From NCBI RefSeq assembly GCF_032854445.1, contig NC_088296.1:27957064-28021063 (forward strand): DNA of 64,000 nucleotides, in the 5' to 3' direction. Source of the stretch: Liolophura sinensis. Its lineage: Eukaryota; Mollusca; Polyplacophora; Chitonida; Chitonidae. Below the pieces are notes generated by a model. The model was given only the letters and a program-made list of their open reading frames with translations. It was not told where the DNA came from and ran no database searches. The stretch's first letter is position 1, and the number at the start of each line of letters is the position of its first letter. This document shows, piece by piece, positions 32,611-43,454 of the stretch. A program made the translations under genes and the position numbers.

Positions 32611-32869
32611 CGATGTCGCTTCAACCTTGATTCCACTTCTGACACCACTTGTGATGGCCAAGTAATTGGCATAAAGTTGAACAAAATCTATAGTCTTTTA
32701 AACTTTGCATTCAACAACAACCCATGTTTACGTCCCATGTTTGAACGATGTCGCTTCAACCTTGATTCCACTTCTGACACCACTTGTGATGGCCAAGTAA
32801 TTGGCATAAAGTTGAACAAAATCTATAGTCTTTTAAACTTTGCATTCAACAACAACCCATGTTTACGTC
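32611..32869 (+). repeat. 135-bp tandem duplication
   Basis: 32,611-32,734 is repeated almost base for base at 32,746-32,869 (CGATGTCGCTTCAACCTTGA ... CCATGTTTACGTC). The period is a multiple of three and an open frame (32,677-32,916) reads through both units, but I recognise no protein. Confidence 0.9.
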
Positions 32870-33355
32870 TTGCCACTGACTACCGTAAAGCTTTTTACAT
32901 ACAAGTTACATGTTAAAACAACAGGAGGATCTAAACAGAGGGGGCTCTAGACGAGGACTGCTCTCCGTCGCACTATCATTTGGTGGCGACCACTCGCCTT
33001 TCGCCAAATTGAGATACAATATGTCACACTTGGTAGAGTAACTCGAAAGTAGCACAATATGATTTACTCCGGATAATCCACCTTGATCCATCCAACGAAC
33101 TACCTGCCAGTGTGAAGTAAAATTCTGTGAAATATGGCGTCAAACAGCAATCGAATAAATAGATGAATATGTTCTCAAAATGCAAGGAAATGCAAATGTC
33201 TTTTACCATCATCAGATTTGAATTCTTATGATATACTGTTTCAGTCTTGTTAAGTGCACATGTATCAAAGATTAGACATGGGAGCAAAGGTGGCACAGAT
33301 TCTAAAATATCTGAAAACCACGCTATATTGGTTATGTTATTGTTACACTCTACAG

Positions 33356-33404
33356 AAAGGACAGACGCCTTCACTGTCAGCTCTTTACCGTTAGCATATA
33401 TGAG
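33356..33404 (+). pseudogene. Shortened ankyrin exon
   Basis: Acceptor CTCTACAG, then KGQTPSLSALYR followed by a TAG stop, and donor GTAAGT after only 49 bp. The N-terminal ankyrin pattern (G-x-T-P) remains but the second half is gone and the length would shift the frame. Confidence 0.6.
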
Positions 33405-33853
33405 GTAAGTCGAGTGTGGTTATAGCGGTTATAACATAAATAAATCGGAGAGCTGTGATTCTTTTACTCGTTGTCGATCTTAAAGAACGGTAATTAGATC
33501 TGGGAATACCGTAAATGTTCAAGTGTATGATATTGTGATGGGAAAACAAGCATAAACTTTAAAAACTGATGTTAATGCATCGATAGGTTATGGAACTAAA
33601 CAGGTTTCATGTCATACCTCAACTGTGGCACATTTATTTGTAATAGTTTGACTAGAAAGCACGTCATGAAAGTACGAGGTTACAACTTTATGAATATCAC
33701 GTGAACCGCGAGCATGTCGTTTTTTTCTACTTGTGTGGTTTGACATACTGCGTGTCTGTAGTGCTTTGGGCAGTGTGACTGTATGCCCAGTATCGTAGAA
33801 TGATCCATTATACTATGTAGTGATGTAGTTTGACTCATTTTTAATAACCACAG

Positions 33854-33942
33854 ACTGTTTTTCATCGGATGTTAAAAACAATCGTGAAGACATTGTCCAT
33901 CTACTGGTAGAATAAAGAGCTAAGGTCAATGTAGAGAACAAG
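33854..33942 (+). pseudogene. Decayed ankyrin exon
   Basis: NNREDIVHLLVE, a TAG/TAA break, then AKVNVENK, followed by GCATAT where GTATAT would be the donor. The ankyrin second helix and loop are recognisable, but the stop and donor change disable it. Confidence 0.55.
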
Positions 33943-34059
33943 GCATATGAGTAATTCTTACTTAAGACACATCAGCCATGTCTTCTGACTTCAGGTCATG
34001 TACATTGCGATTACATTTACACATGTGTCTCTATTTCACACGGTCTCTTCAGTCGCACG

Positions 34060-34205
34060 TGGTAAGGTTCCTAGGCAACCTGCGGATGGTCGTGGGTTTC
34101 CCCCTGCTTTCCTCGGTTTAATCCCGTCATAATGCTGACCGGCGTCGTACAAGTGAAATGTTCTAGTGTGGCGAAAATCTCCAATCAAATAAATAAGTAC
34201 AAATA
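34060..34205 (+). mobile_element. SINE family 1, 5'-truncated
   Basis: CAACCTGCGGATGGTCGTGG, ATAATGCTGACCGGCGTCGT, ACAAGTGAAATGTTC and a tail AAATAAATAAGT. Strongly diverged, so probably old. Confidence 0.75.
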
Positions 34206-34339
34206 AATGTTACACGGATTTTGACAGAAAAAAAAATGTACGAGATGGTCAAAAATGGCAGTTCACACAATAATGATGCATATTTGAGACAAATACAGAT
34301 GTAATAATATATACACTGCGAAGTTAAATTACAAACCAA

Positions 34340-34533
34340 TGTTTTTTTTTTTTTGTTTTTTTTGATTGGTGTTTTACGCCGTACTCAAGAATATTTCACT
34401 TATACGACGGCGGCCAGCATTATGGTGGGTGAAAACCGGGCAGAGACCCGGTTTTCCCGGGGGAAACCCACGACCATCCGCAGGTTGCTGCCAGACCTTC
34501 CCACGTACGGCCGGAAAGGAAGGCAGCATGAAC
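34340..34533 (-). mobile_element. SINE family 1, 5'-truncated
   Basis: A T run at 34,340-34,361, then the minus-strand SINE 3' domain (GGCGTAAAACACCAATC reversed), GGCCGCCGTCGTATAAGTG and CTGCGGATGGTCGTGGG. Less diverged than its neighbour at 34,060. Confidence 0.82.
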
Positions 34534-34993
34534 AAACCAATGCAGAGAACAGAATCAACACAGACTGAATACGACGTCAAAACGAAATTCGACGCAAATA
34601 CTAGATCAAAAGGCAACTGGAATGAAATACGGGGCCAAAACGCAGTTAGACAATGATTTTTTCATTTACTAGTATACATTACTGTTTGTTTACCTATTTT
34701 TTCCTGCTTCTCTCTTTCCAAAATAAATGAAAAGAGTGTCAATTCCTAAATTTTAATTACCCACGATTTTAAAGTCATATTTCTTTGCTGGAGTCAAGTT
34801 TTCTGCATACATGAGTTTGGCGACCATCAGTACACATGTGGTATACATGTAGTATATAGCACTTATAGTGTTTAGCACTTTTCAATAAATTCGAGTAAAC
34901 TATGGGTGTTTGTATAGATTCACTAAATCTTTGACAACCATCACAGAAGGATGAAACGAAGTGTTGAGAACATTGAATTTTGATGTCTAACAG

Positions 34994-35092
34994 GAAGGAG
35001 AGACTCCTTTGTATTTGGCGGTGAGGAGAGGCCATAAGGACCTTGTAAGTCTGCTGGTAAAGTCCGGAGCGAATGTCAACGTGCAGAATAAG
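34994..35092 (+). CDS. Ankyrin-repeat exon, consensus-like
   Basis: 33 codons, EGETPLYLAV to GANVNVQNK, phase 0 on both sides, acceptor GTCTAACAG and donor GTACGT. The closest to the ankyrin consensus of all exons here (ETPLYLAV, RGHKDLV, LLVKSGANVN). First of the two last ankyrin repeats before the transmembrane exon. Confidence 0.87.
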
Positions 35093-35398
35093 GTACGTGG
35101 TGTACGAATAGAGGTAAGGGCGATGCTGAGGGCGTCGGGTGATTATCAGTGTAATCAACAGCTTTTTATGTAAAGGGCAAGTTGTCTTTCCATAAGTTAA
35201 TATATGATCTCGTAAAAAAGTACTATTTACTTGCTTCATAATCTACGTAGAATTAAAGGGCGAAAACATAATAAAGCTTGTGTTGGAAATATTACTTTGT
35301 ACCATTGTGATTGACCCCTCGTGACACTGGACATCCACAATGCCAAAATTTACTTCCCACAAACTCTCGTCACGTTTAATTCAATTTCATTCCCACAG

Positions 35399-35497
35399 GA
35401 TGGAGTGGCGCCCTTAGATCTGGCACTGAAGAACTATGACGTGGAACTCGTTCGTCTGTTGGTGAAGAATGGGGCTACGGGTAATGTTCAGAATGAG
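35399..35497 (+). CDS. Last ankyrin-repeat exon
   Basis: 33 codons, DGVAPLDLAL to GATGNVQNE, phase 0 on both sides, acceptor ATTCCCACAG and donor GTACGT. The loop reads GATGN where the family has GADVN, a plausible end-cap change. It lies 132 bp before the transmembrane exon, and its phase 0 donor fits that exon's start. Confidence 0.86.
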
Positions 35498-35629
35498 GTA
35501 CGTTGTACATCTTCTGGTGAAAAAAAGACAACGTTCAGACTGGATATCTGATCACTTTCTTCAGTTTACATGTGGAAGTGGCTGTTTTCTGAAGTTGAAA
35601 GGATTTCTTTCTTCTGTTGTTTCATTCAG

Positions 35630-35726
35630 GCTGATGTCACCTCCACGGAAATTTCATACTCCAAGTACGGAGCTGTAGCAGTTGGTCTGGTCTGTGTTTG
35701 GGTGTTCCTTGTCTGTCTTTTACACA
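35630..35726 (+). CDS. First transmembrane exon of the ankyrin/Ig gene
   Basis: Strong acceptor (pyrimidine tract, then TTCATTCAG) and donor (ACACA|GTAAGT). Read in phase 0 from the preceding ankyrin exon it gives ADVTSTEISYSKYGAVAVGL and then VCVWVFLVCLL, a membrane-spanning segment of about 20 residues. It ends in phase 1, which fits the Ig exon. It has no Met, so it cannot itself be a signal-peptide start. With the ankyrin part in the cytosol, this segment would place the following Ig domain outside the cell. Confidence 0.75.
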
Positions 35727-36099
35727 GTAAGTACTGGTCTTTTATACATCCTACATGTACCAAGTAAAGGAGCCAGTTAGCATGTCGATCAGTGTGTGGT
35801 GCCTTATTAAATAATATCACATATGGGGCAGACATAAAGTTAAAAAATAAATGTATAAAGCATAGATGTACACAAAAACCGATGTAAGAACCTGAAGAAT
35901 AAGCTTACATTCAGTACAAGGTTGCATATATCAGTACGGTACCAGATCATTCATTTTGTGTAATTGTGCATCGTGAAGTCATCAGTTCACCTCGATGATA
36001 TTCACTGATAAATATATTCCAGGGTAAGCCTTGTCTGAACGGTTTAAGTGTTACACATTCATTTTAAGCTGTGTTTTTGTTTTGTCTTTTTCTATTCAG

Positions 36100-36450
36100 G
36101 CATTAGTGCTGTAAAAGTTTTGGTAAACCCCAGAGTTGACATTCAGCTTCCTAAGCCTGAGGTTACTTTGCCATGCAACATTACAACACAAAACCCCAAT
36201 GCTAAATACGTGGTGATATGGCACCGTCAGCAGCTGAACGGTGCCAGATTACTCAGTAGTTCATCAAGCGGTCAAACCTACATAGCCCCAGAGTTTAGTA
36301 ACACGGCTTTCCTGGGAGACGACTGCTCCTTGGTTCTCCGTGACCCTAAACCAGAATATAGTGACAAGTACTCCGTTACTGTTATTGTACCTGAGGAACA
36401 AGCCATAGTTGAGGCTGATGTTTACCTGAATGTTTCCCCCCAAGTGTTGG
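36100..36450 (+). CDS. Ig-like domain exon
   Basis: 351 bp, phase 1 at both borders as usual for Ig exons, acceptor TTTTCTATTCAG and donor GTGAGT. About 117 residues: strand-B Cys in VTLPCNIT, strand-C Trp in VVIWHR, and DPKPEYSDKYSVTV at the place of the usual D-x-A/G-x-Y-x-C. The second canonical Cys is replaced (YSV); instead a Cys lies earlier, in GDDCSLVLRD. Sequons NIT and NVS are present. The fold is very likely Ig (V or I type), but the disulfide would be atypical. Confidence 0.82.
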
Positions 36451-36869
36451 GTGAGTATATCACTGATAAACACATCAGTGCTATTCTTCACTCAAGAGTA
36501 TTGCTCGTGTAAGCTGCGGTAAGTAAAAATACAGCTAGAGTTTGATATGTGGGAGAGCTCATATGTCTGAGTCACCGCATGATTCTTTCTCCACAGCTAG
36601 CAGTCATTTGATTTTGAATGTTCGGTGCTAAATGAAAACATAATGCAATCTTTTTTAACATTATACGCTTGGAAGACTTAGTGAATTACTGCATATAGCA
36701 TTTTTGTACCGTTGAAGTATTCCTCACGCAAAGCAAACTGGAGTGCGCACGATATTATAAGCTTAAAACTGCTTGATTATTCTACATTCCAGAAAATTGT
36801 GACTTTTTCTACTTTTTTATGTCTACTTCTGTTATTTGTTGTTCATATTTATTCAATTTCATTGTCTAG

Positions 36870-36941
36870 TGACTCCTCAAATCAAAACAGTGAACGGCAC
36901 CGATAATGCCAAAGTGACAAGCCGATATCCTCCATATAGAG
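36870..36941 (+). CDS. Stalk exon between Ig domain and second membrane segment
   Basis: 72 bp, phase 1-1, acceptor TCATTGTCTAG and donor GTGAGC. Encodes TPQIKTVNGTDNAKVTSRYP, including an N-G-T sequon. Short and hydrophilic, as expected for an extracellular stalk. Confidence 0.65.
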
Positions 36942-37406
36942 GTGAGCTATAAACAGAAAAAGAATTATACTGAAAATAAAAATATTTATATGATCATTTG
37001 ATTGAAGTTTAACACCGATTGAACTAAACACAGAAAACTGTTATTATATTTTGATCGGCTTGCCAGCAGCACATGACGTTCCTGGGATGGCCATTGATTC
37101 CTATAAACAACATAATATGTTATACGCTTCGAACAACGACCTCGAGACCATACTGTAAACTGGCGTTTGCAGCAAGTTATTCCTCAGCAAAACAAATGGA
37201 GGTAGTTTTAGTGCTAAGGAGATAAAGGCACAGTACTCTGTGTCAAATATCTTAGAGTGCTAATTGTGATGTCGTGGATTAGCGAGATTGAAGATTAAGC
37301 TGGTTGTAGATTAGCGAGATTCAGCCAGTCTTACTTCCGGACGTAAGTTCAGCTAAATATATACCATCCTTACTAATAGCTCATTTCCTATAAAATTTAC
37401 CTCCAG

Positions 37407-37500
37407 ACTCGGAAGAGTTCAAACCTTGGTGGGTCATTGTTCCAGTGGTCAGTGTACTCTTGGTGGTTTCTGCTGGCCTTGTTTACTTCAGGATCAAAAG
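37407..37500 (+). CDS. Second transmembrane exon
   Basis: 94 bp, phase 1 to 2, acceptor TTTACCTCCAG and donor GTAAAT. Reads DSEEFKPWWVIVPVVSVLLV and VSAGLVYFRIK: a hydrophobic span of about 22 residues ended by Arg and Lys, the usual sign of a cytosolic side. The Ig domain therefore lies between two membrane spans. Confidence 0.78.
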
Positions 37501-37969
37501 GTAAATTGATCGTCTTAGTCACACTTCTCAGGTGTGTAAACCATTTTCAATAGCTTTACCGATCGAAGGGGGGGGGGGGTTGATTGGACAGTGACGATGC
37601 TAACCTTCTCTCATCACCGACGTGACTGTGACGTTATCTTTTCACACCGTTTGTACCAAGTGAATACAGAATAAATGTAACGTCTTGCTTGTGTGAGGAG
37701 AATCAGAAGGTTTGTAATGTAAAATTGAGGGAAAGTATCTGCCATTACTTTGCTATTTTCATCGCGATTTACGAAAAAACATTAGTTTTCACAAACAGTG
37801 AATTACATTTATCAAAATAGTAGCAAGGCAATAGTAATGGCAATAATACCCGAAAGTGCTAGTATAACCTACATTGTCATCAGGAGTTAAACACAAATAA
37901 TCTCGGTAACCAAATCTGATTTACATATAGTATACTGCAGTATAGAAATCTAGGAATTCTGTTTTTCAG

Positions 37970-38030
37970 AATTTTCAGAGGACGACAAAATTGGAAAAAT
38001 GTACACAGTATTAACGGAGTACTTGAAATC
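37970..38030 (+). CDS. Basic juxtamembrane exon of the cytoplasmic tail
   Basis: 61 bp, phase 2 to 0, acceptor CTGTTTTTCAG and donor GTGAGT. Encodes IFRGRQNWKNVHSINGVLEI directly after the RIKR end of the membrane exon. It is the only phase 2-to-0 exon found in this interval and is needed to reach the following phase 0 exons. Confidence 0.65.
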
Positions 38031-38081
38031 GTGAGTAAATTTGTAATACATGAGAATATGTATGTTCTTATGCATAGATGG

Positions 38082-39117
38082 AGGATATGTAATGAGTGAC
38101 CCCAAGATATCAAATTTATTAAACGAGAGTAGTAGTTTTCATTTCCAGCGAGGAACAAATGAAAACTAATAGTGGAGTTTAATTTGATATCGAGGGTCAC
38201 GATTTCCATATCCTATTTATCCCATAAATGCCTTATTTTAAATTTTATAGCTTAAAAATCATTATAACTTAAACTTTTCGGACAATGCGCCGACGTCTGA
38301 CCGCGTAGTGATATCACATATATAGGTCAAGTGAAGCGTTATCAGTAAGTGACAAGTACATGGCGCAGTATAATATAGTACATACAAAATTTATTTACAT
38401 AACGGCTTTTTTTTACACCATAGACATGTCAACAGTTTGCTTTATACAATATATCAATACGTTAATATTTATAACAAGAATATTACATTTTACTACAGAA
38501 AGAGTTTCTGCCTAAAAATAGACAAATTTCACCTGCGCTGAGTACCCGCCGTGAAACTTTCAAAAAAATAACTAACAGTTTTACTTACCGAAGGTTGAAC
38601 AAGCGAAACAGCCTACAAAGTTGTAACGGCTAACTGGGATTTAAGCACTAGCTAGTGTTCTTGTGAAGATTCGGATGACGGTTCAATAGGTTTCATCTGG
38701 AAATTGTCAAAATTAGCGAAGCACAAAGTTTTAGCTCCATTGAATAATGGTATGAAAAATAATGGGCCTACCCGATGTTTCAGTTCTGGGACTTCACGAT
38801 AGCTCTATGTCGTAGTCAATGCCGAGAATTTCCACATTGATTCGATTATCTCGTCACATTTATAATTCTGGTGCGTCCTTGTTTTTCGTCAATTTTTACG
38901 ATATCTCCTGGTCGAAAGTCGGCCATGTTTAAATTTGCAGACGACAGGAAAAAGTTGTAAAAAACTAGTGTCTGTACAGCCGAGTTGTAACTTTGACTGG
39001 TTGATTTGATGAATGAAAAGATACACGGGCCAATCAGAATGTCGGATACGTGGTGCATATCAAATCGATATGTCATGCCTTTATTACCCGGAAAAACGAA
39101 CATTTATGGGATAAATG
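38082..39117 (+). repeat. Insertion of about 1 kb in tail intron: hairpin plus palindrome-bounded sequence
   Basis: Compared with the repeat units at 40,037 and 40,989, unit 1 is interrupted here. The left end is an imperfect hairpin of about 135 bp (38,082-38,215; arms with GTGACCCC...GATATCAAATT and AATTTGATATC...GGGTCAC). The rest is bounded by TATTTATCCCATAAATG (38,214-38,230) and its inverse CATTTATGGGATAAATG (39,101-39,117). TAATGAGT and TAATGAAT flank it. Probably a non-autonomous DNA element, family unknown. Confidence 0.5.
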
Positions 39118-39961
39118 TTTTAATGAATCAGGTGGTTGTCTAATATCGGGAGAAATGCATAAATCGGAACCCAGTTACTTTAGTTGTTGGCAATAATAAA
39201 TCTACAAAGGATTTCATTTTAAATAAAAACAAAATAAAGTGAATTTATTTGATCGCCGTAGTCACACAGACATCATTTGGTATCGTATTTGAGAGGTCAT
39301 TTTCGACAGCCCTCAAAAGTATTTTTAAAATTTGACTGTTGGCAAAGGTGTAAACCAATATACACTTTACTGGCACCCTTGTTTGGGATGCATAAACATT
39401 GATATGCACTTCTCATTTCTGTACAGTAAGCCAATTTTCTGCAATGTGTAGGACTATTATCTGACTATCCAAGCGCCAAAAGTTTACCACATTTTTGGCT
39501 ATCTTATTCAAATATCCTGGAAACCCAAGCGTTGCATGGTAATACATATAGCTGAGAGACAAAATATGGAGGATTTGGCAAGAGTTTGACAAGGAATATT
39601 TGGAATGATGCTGGAAAGTACAGTTGACTGGCTAAAATAAATCTCTTGATAGTAATAGTGTATATGTGTAAATGTGTATGTTGCTTACAGCTTTATTCAT
39701 TAAGAACAGAAGTGGCATAAATGCTCGCTAACCATCTGTGTGGAACACATACATGCTTGTAGTTTGCTGAAATACAAGATATAGAAAGTACCCAAACATT
39801 AGGATCTTGCATATGTGTAACTTTTCCATTTCTTGGTTTACATGTTTATAGTGATGGTTTATGAGACTGATAATGGCTGTTTTATTTTTATATATTGTTA
39901 GTGCAAACATCAACAAAGTTGTGTGATTAAATGAAAGGGTCATCTGTGTTTTACATTACAG

Positions 39962-40036
39962 CTTTTTTCATCGAAAAAAAGATCATCTACAGACTCGGGG
40001 TGTGTTGAAACTCAAACGCCTAAAATGCCTGAAACA
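39962..40036 (+). CDS. Cytoplasmic-tail exon, unit 1
   Basis: 75 bp, phase 0-0, acceptor TTTTACATTACAG and donor GTAAGT. Encodes LFSSKKRSSTDSGCVETQ and TPKMPET. Polar, rich in Ser and Thr, with a TDSGCVETQ core shared with unit 2. No known domain. Confidence 0.68.
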
Positions 40037-40913
40037 GTAAGTAAATTTGTAATATATATGGATATGTATGTTCTTATGCATTGATGTTGTAATGAGTCAG
40101 GTAGTTATCTGAAATCGGAAGAATGCATAAAACGGAACCCAGTTGCTTCAGGCGTCGGCAAGGATGAATATACAAGCATTTGATTCATCTTAAATGAAAA
40201 AAGCAAGAAAAAAAATTATATGTTTGGCTTGGTTTAGTAATTAAGAGCTCATTTTCGACAGCCCTCAAAAATATTTTTAAAAATTGACTGTTGGCAAAGG
40301 TGTAAACCAATATACACTTTACTGGCACCCTTGTTTGGGATGCATAAACATTAATATACACTTCTTATTTCTGTACAGTAAGCCAATTTTGTGTAATGTG
40401 TAGGACTATTATCTGACTATCCAAGCGCCAAAAGTTTACCACATTTCTGGCTATCTTATTCAAATATCATGTAAACCCAAGCGTTGTATGCTAATACACA
40501 TAGCTGAGAGAGAAAATATGGAGGTTTTGGCAAGAGTTTGACGAGGAATATTTGGAATGTTGCTGGAAAGTACAGCTGACTGGCTAAAATAAATCTCTTG
40601 ATAGTAATAGTGTATATGTGTAAATGTGTATGTTGCTAACAGCTTTATTCATTAAGAACAGAAGTGGCACAAATGCCCGCTAACCATCTGTGTGGAACAC
40701 ATACATGTTTGCAGTTTGCTGAAATAGAAGGTATAGAAAGTACCCAAATATTAGTATCTTGCATATGCGTAACTTTTGCATTTCTTTGTTTACATGTTTA
40801 TAGTGATGGGTTATGAGACTGATAATGGCTGTTTTATTTTTATATATTGTTAGTGCAAACATCAACAAAGTTGTGTGATTAAATGAAAGGATCATCTGTG
40901 TTTTACATTACAG

Positions 40914-40988
40914 CTTTTTTCATTAGAAAAAAGATCATTGACAGACTCGGGGTGCGTTGAAACCCAAATGCCTGAAATGCCTGAAACC
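40914..40988 (+). CDS. Cytoplasmic-tail exon, unit 2
   Basis: 75 bp, phase 0-0, same splice sites as 39,962. Encodes LFSLEKRSLTDSGCVETQ and MPEMPET. Against unit 1 the TDSGCVETQ core is unchanged in protein despite two silent changes (TGT/TGC, ACT/ACC), while flanking residues changed (Lys to Glu twice, Ser to Leu twice, Thr to Met). Confidence 0.68.
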
Positions 40989-41866
40989 GTAAGTAAATTT
41001 GTCATATATATGGATATGTATGTTCTTATGCATTGATGTTGTAATGAGTCAGGTAGTTATCTGAAATCGGAAGAATGCATAAAACGGAACCCAGTTGCTT
41101 CAGGCGTCGGCAAGGATGAATATACAAAGCATTTGATTCATCTTAAATGAAAAAAGCAAGAAAAAAAATTATATGTTCGCCTTGGTTTAGTAATTAGGAG
41201 CTCATTTTCGACAGCCCTCAAAAATATTTTTAGAAATTGACTGTTGGCAAGGGTGTAAACCAATAAACAGTTTACTGGCACCCTTGTTTGGGATGCATAA
41301 ACATTAATATACACTTCTTATTTCTGTACAGTAAGACAATTTTCTGTAATGTGTAGGACTATTATCTGACTATCCAAGTGCTAAAAGTTTACCACATTTT
41401 TGGCTATCTTATTCAAATATCATGTAAACCCAGGCGTTGTATGCTAATACACATAGATGAGAGACAAAATATGGAGGTTTTGGCAAGAGTTTGCAGAGGA
41501 ATATTTGGAATGTTGATGGAAAGTATAGCTGACTGGCTAAAATAAATCTCTTGATAGTAATAGTGTATATGTGTAAATGTGTATGTTGCTAACAGCTTTA
41601 TTCATTAAGAACAACAAATGCATAAATGCCCCTCAACAATCTGTGTTGAACACATACATGTTTGCAGTTTGCTGAAATAGAAGGTATAGAACGTACCCAA
41701 ATATTAGGATCTTGCATATGTGTAACTTTTGCATTTCTTGGTTTACATGTTTATAGTGATGGGTTATGAGATTGATAATGGCTGTTTTATTTTTATATAT
41801 TGTTAGTGCAAACATCAACAAAGTTGTGTGATTAAATGAAAGGATCATCTGTGTTTTACATTACAG

Positions 41867-41884
41867 CTTATCCCATTGTATTAA
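41867..41884 (+). CDS. Terminal exon of the ankyrin/Ig gene, with stop codon
   Basis: After the third TTACATTACAG acceptor, phase 0 gives Leu-Ile-Pro-Leu-Tyr and TAA (41,882-41,884). The 3' untranslated region follows without further recognisable splice sites. Confidence 0.6.
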   Translation, partial: LIPLY

Positions 41885-42249
41885 AACCCATGGCCACGCT
41901 CCGGCCATGTGGTACGGTCACCAGCGACAATTTCCAGTTGTAACCACGTGTGATGCGTCAGGATTAAAACAGTCTTTATGGAGGATATAATGTATCAACT
42001 AAATATCTATATCTTCTGAAAACAAAGGGTAGACATGTGAATACAGCTCACTGACGATTTTTTAATGTGATATTAACCAAGTTTGGTAGAAGTGTATATG
42101 GAGTACTCAATCCTTACAGTTTTCTAATCTGCTAACTTAATCAGACTCCCGACGTCGTTATGTTTACTTTTGCTAACCTAGACATTTTACCGTACATATG
42201 AATTTTACCGCCTACTTTATCTTTTATTTCTTTTACTGTGTATGATGAC

Positions 42250-42255
42250 AATAAA
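42250..42255 (+). terminator. Polyadenylation signal AATAAA
   Basis: AATAAA 366 bp after the stop codon, followed within 50 bp by a GT-rich stretch (GTGTTTGTGTTT), the usual layout of an animal poly(A) site. Confidence 0.6.
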
Positions 42256-43454
42256 TTCCGTGATAAGAACTTTGTGTTGTAGAACAATGTGTTTGTGTTT
42301 ATACAATTCTTACACATGTAACTGTTTAACTCTGCCTTCGTATGTTAATCTTTGACCTCAAGTTTTGTGTCAAAGTGGACCTTTCCACCTGGTGAAGGAA
42401 AATTGTAGTTTCTACGTTCAACTAGCTTTCATAATGGTGGATAAAACTCCATAAACTGAGCCCAGAAACGGAGGAAACGTCGTGCTGACACCGGGCCGAC
42501 CAATCATGTTTTCTTGCTCAGAGCTGACAGTCCTAAGTACCAAGCGAGGCAGCAACAAGTACCATTTTTAAAGTCCTTTAAAGGTATGACCCGCCCCGGG
42601 TTATATCCCGGTTATATCCCGGTTATATCCCAGTTATATCCCAGTTATACCTCACAAAAACCTCATGTCGGTTCTTACTTTTTACGAAATTGTTAAATAT
42701 GAATAAAACAAAGAAAATTCACGAGATGCAGTCCCTGGATGGTAATTTCTTCTGTCCTAAAACTGGGAATTCTTGTCAAAGATGGCTTGGTTGAGCTTGA
42801 CAATGTGTCGTAGTCTGGTGATTTTATTTCTGGACAGGACTCGGTGGTTCAGAAGTGTATTAGCTAATACCGGTATTAAGTCATGTAATGTAGTTACGAT
42901 TTTAACAAAACACAGCAACCAGCACAGCAGTACGGAGAATAAATGGCATAGCAGCAGATTAGTTGATATTTAATATAATCTTCTTTTTGTGATATGTACG
43001 AGCCTGAAGTACTGACTTGAAGATAAACGTAGTATGTGTATAATGTGATTTTTTAAATGCCATAACCCTTGCATTTCTGTTTTTCTTGCTTACATGATTG
43101 TTCGTGGTGATAGTAGCCTATGTGACTGCAGGCCTTAGTCAAACAATCACATTTACAACTGTTCGCTAATTACACAATGTGCATTTATGTGGCTATATAC
43201 ACCACATTTACCAAAGCAGCTTCAGGCTGCTCTCCGAATCATCCGTGTAAAGACTTCGTGGTCGTCAGTCCATCATCTCTCTCTGCTGTCGTACCAATCT
43301 GTCAGACGCCACGATCGACGCCCTTTTATAGCGTCCAGACAGAGTAGGCAGTGCTCCATTGTTTTGTAATTCCTTTGTATGGGTTATCTCCCATGTAAAT
43401 GAACCACTAGATGCCATTACTTGTGTTAATATACCACATGACTTGCCCTATATA
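42256..43454 (+). other. Intergenic; 11-bp tandem repeat at 42,599-42,653
   Basis: The only clear structure is GGTTATATCCC repeated five times (two last units start with A). No gene recognised; the last part may be the 5' end of the following LINE. Confidence 0.5.

Larger units (their letters stand above)
39115..41866 (+). repeat. 952-bp tandem array, three units, spanning tail exons
   Basis: Matching points recur at offsets of 952 and 953 bp (for example 39,728 / 40,680 / 41,633). Units 1 and 2 end in a 75-bp exon; in unit 3 the exon start is followed by a stop after five codons. Only the intron between the tail exons is carried along. The 38,031-38,081 stretch is the displaced left end of unit 1. 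Confidence 0.9.

Noticed and set aside
35630-35726. Signal peptide of a separate Ig gene
   Set aside because: The exon has no Met, a strong acceptor, and phase 0 continuity from the last ankyrin exon; a separate start would need an unseen upstream exon.
39728-41848. 71-codon minus-strand frame open in all three 952-bp units
   Set aside because: The units are recent copies, so shared openness is expected. The peptide has no recognisable feature and the strand is opposite to the gene.
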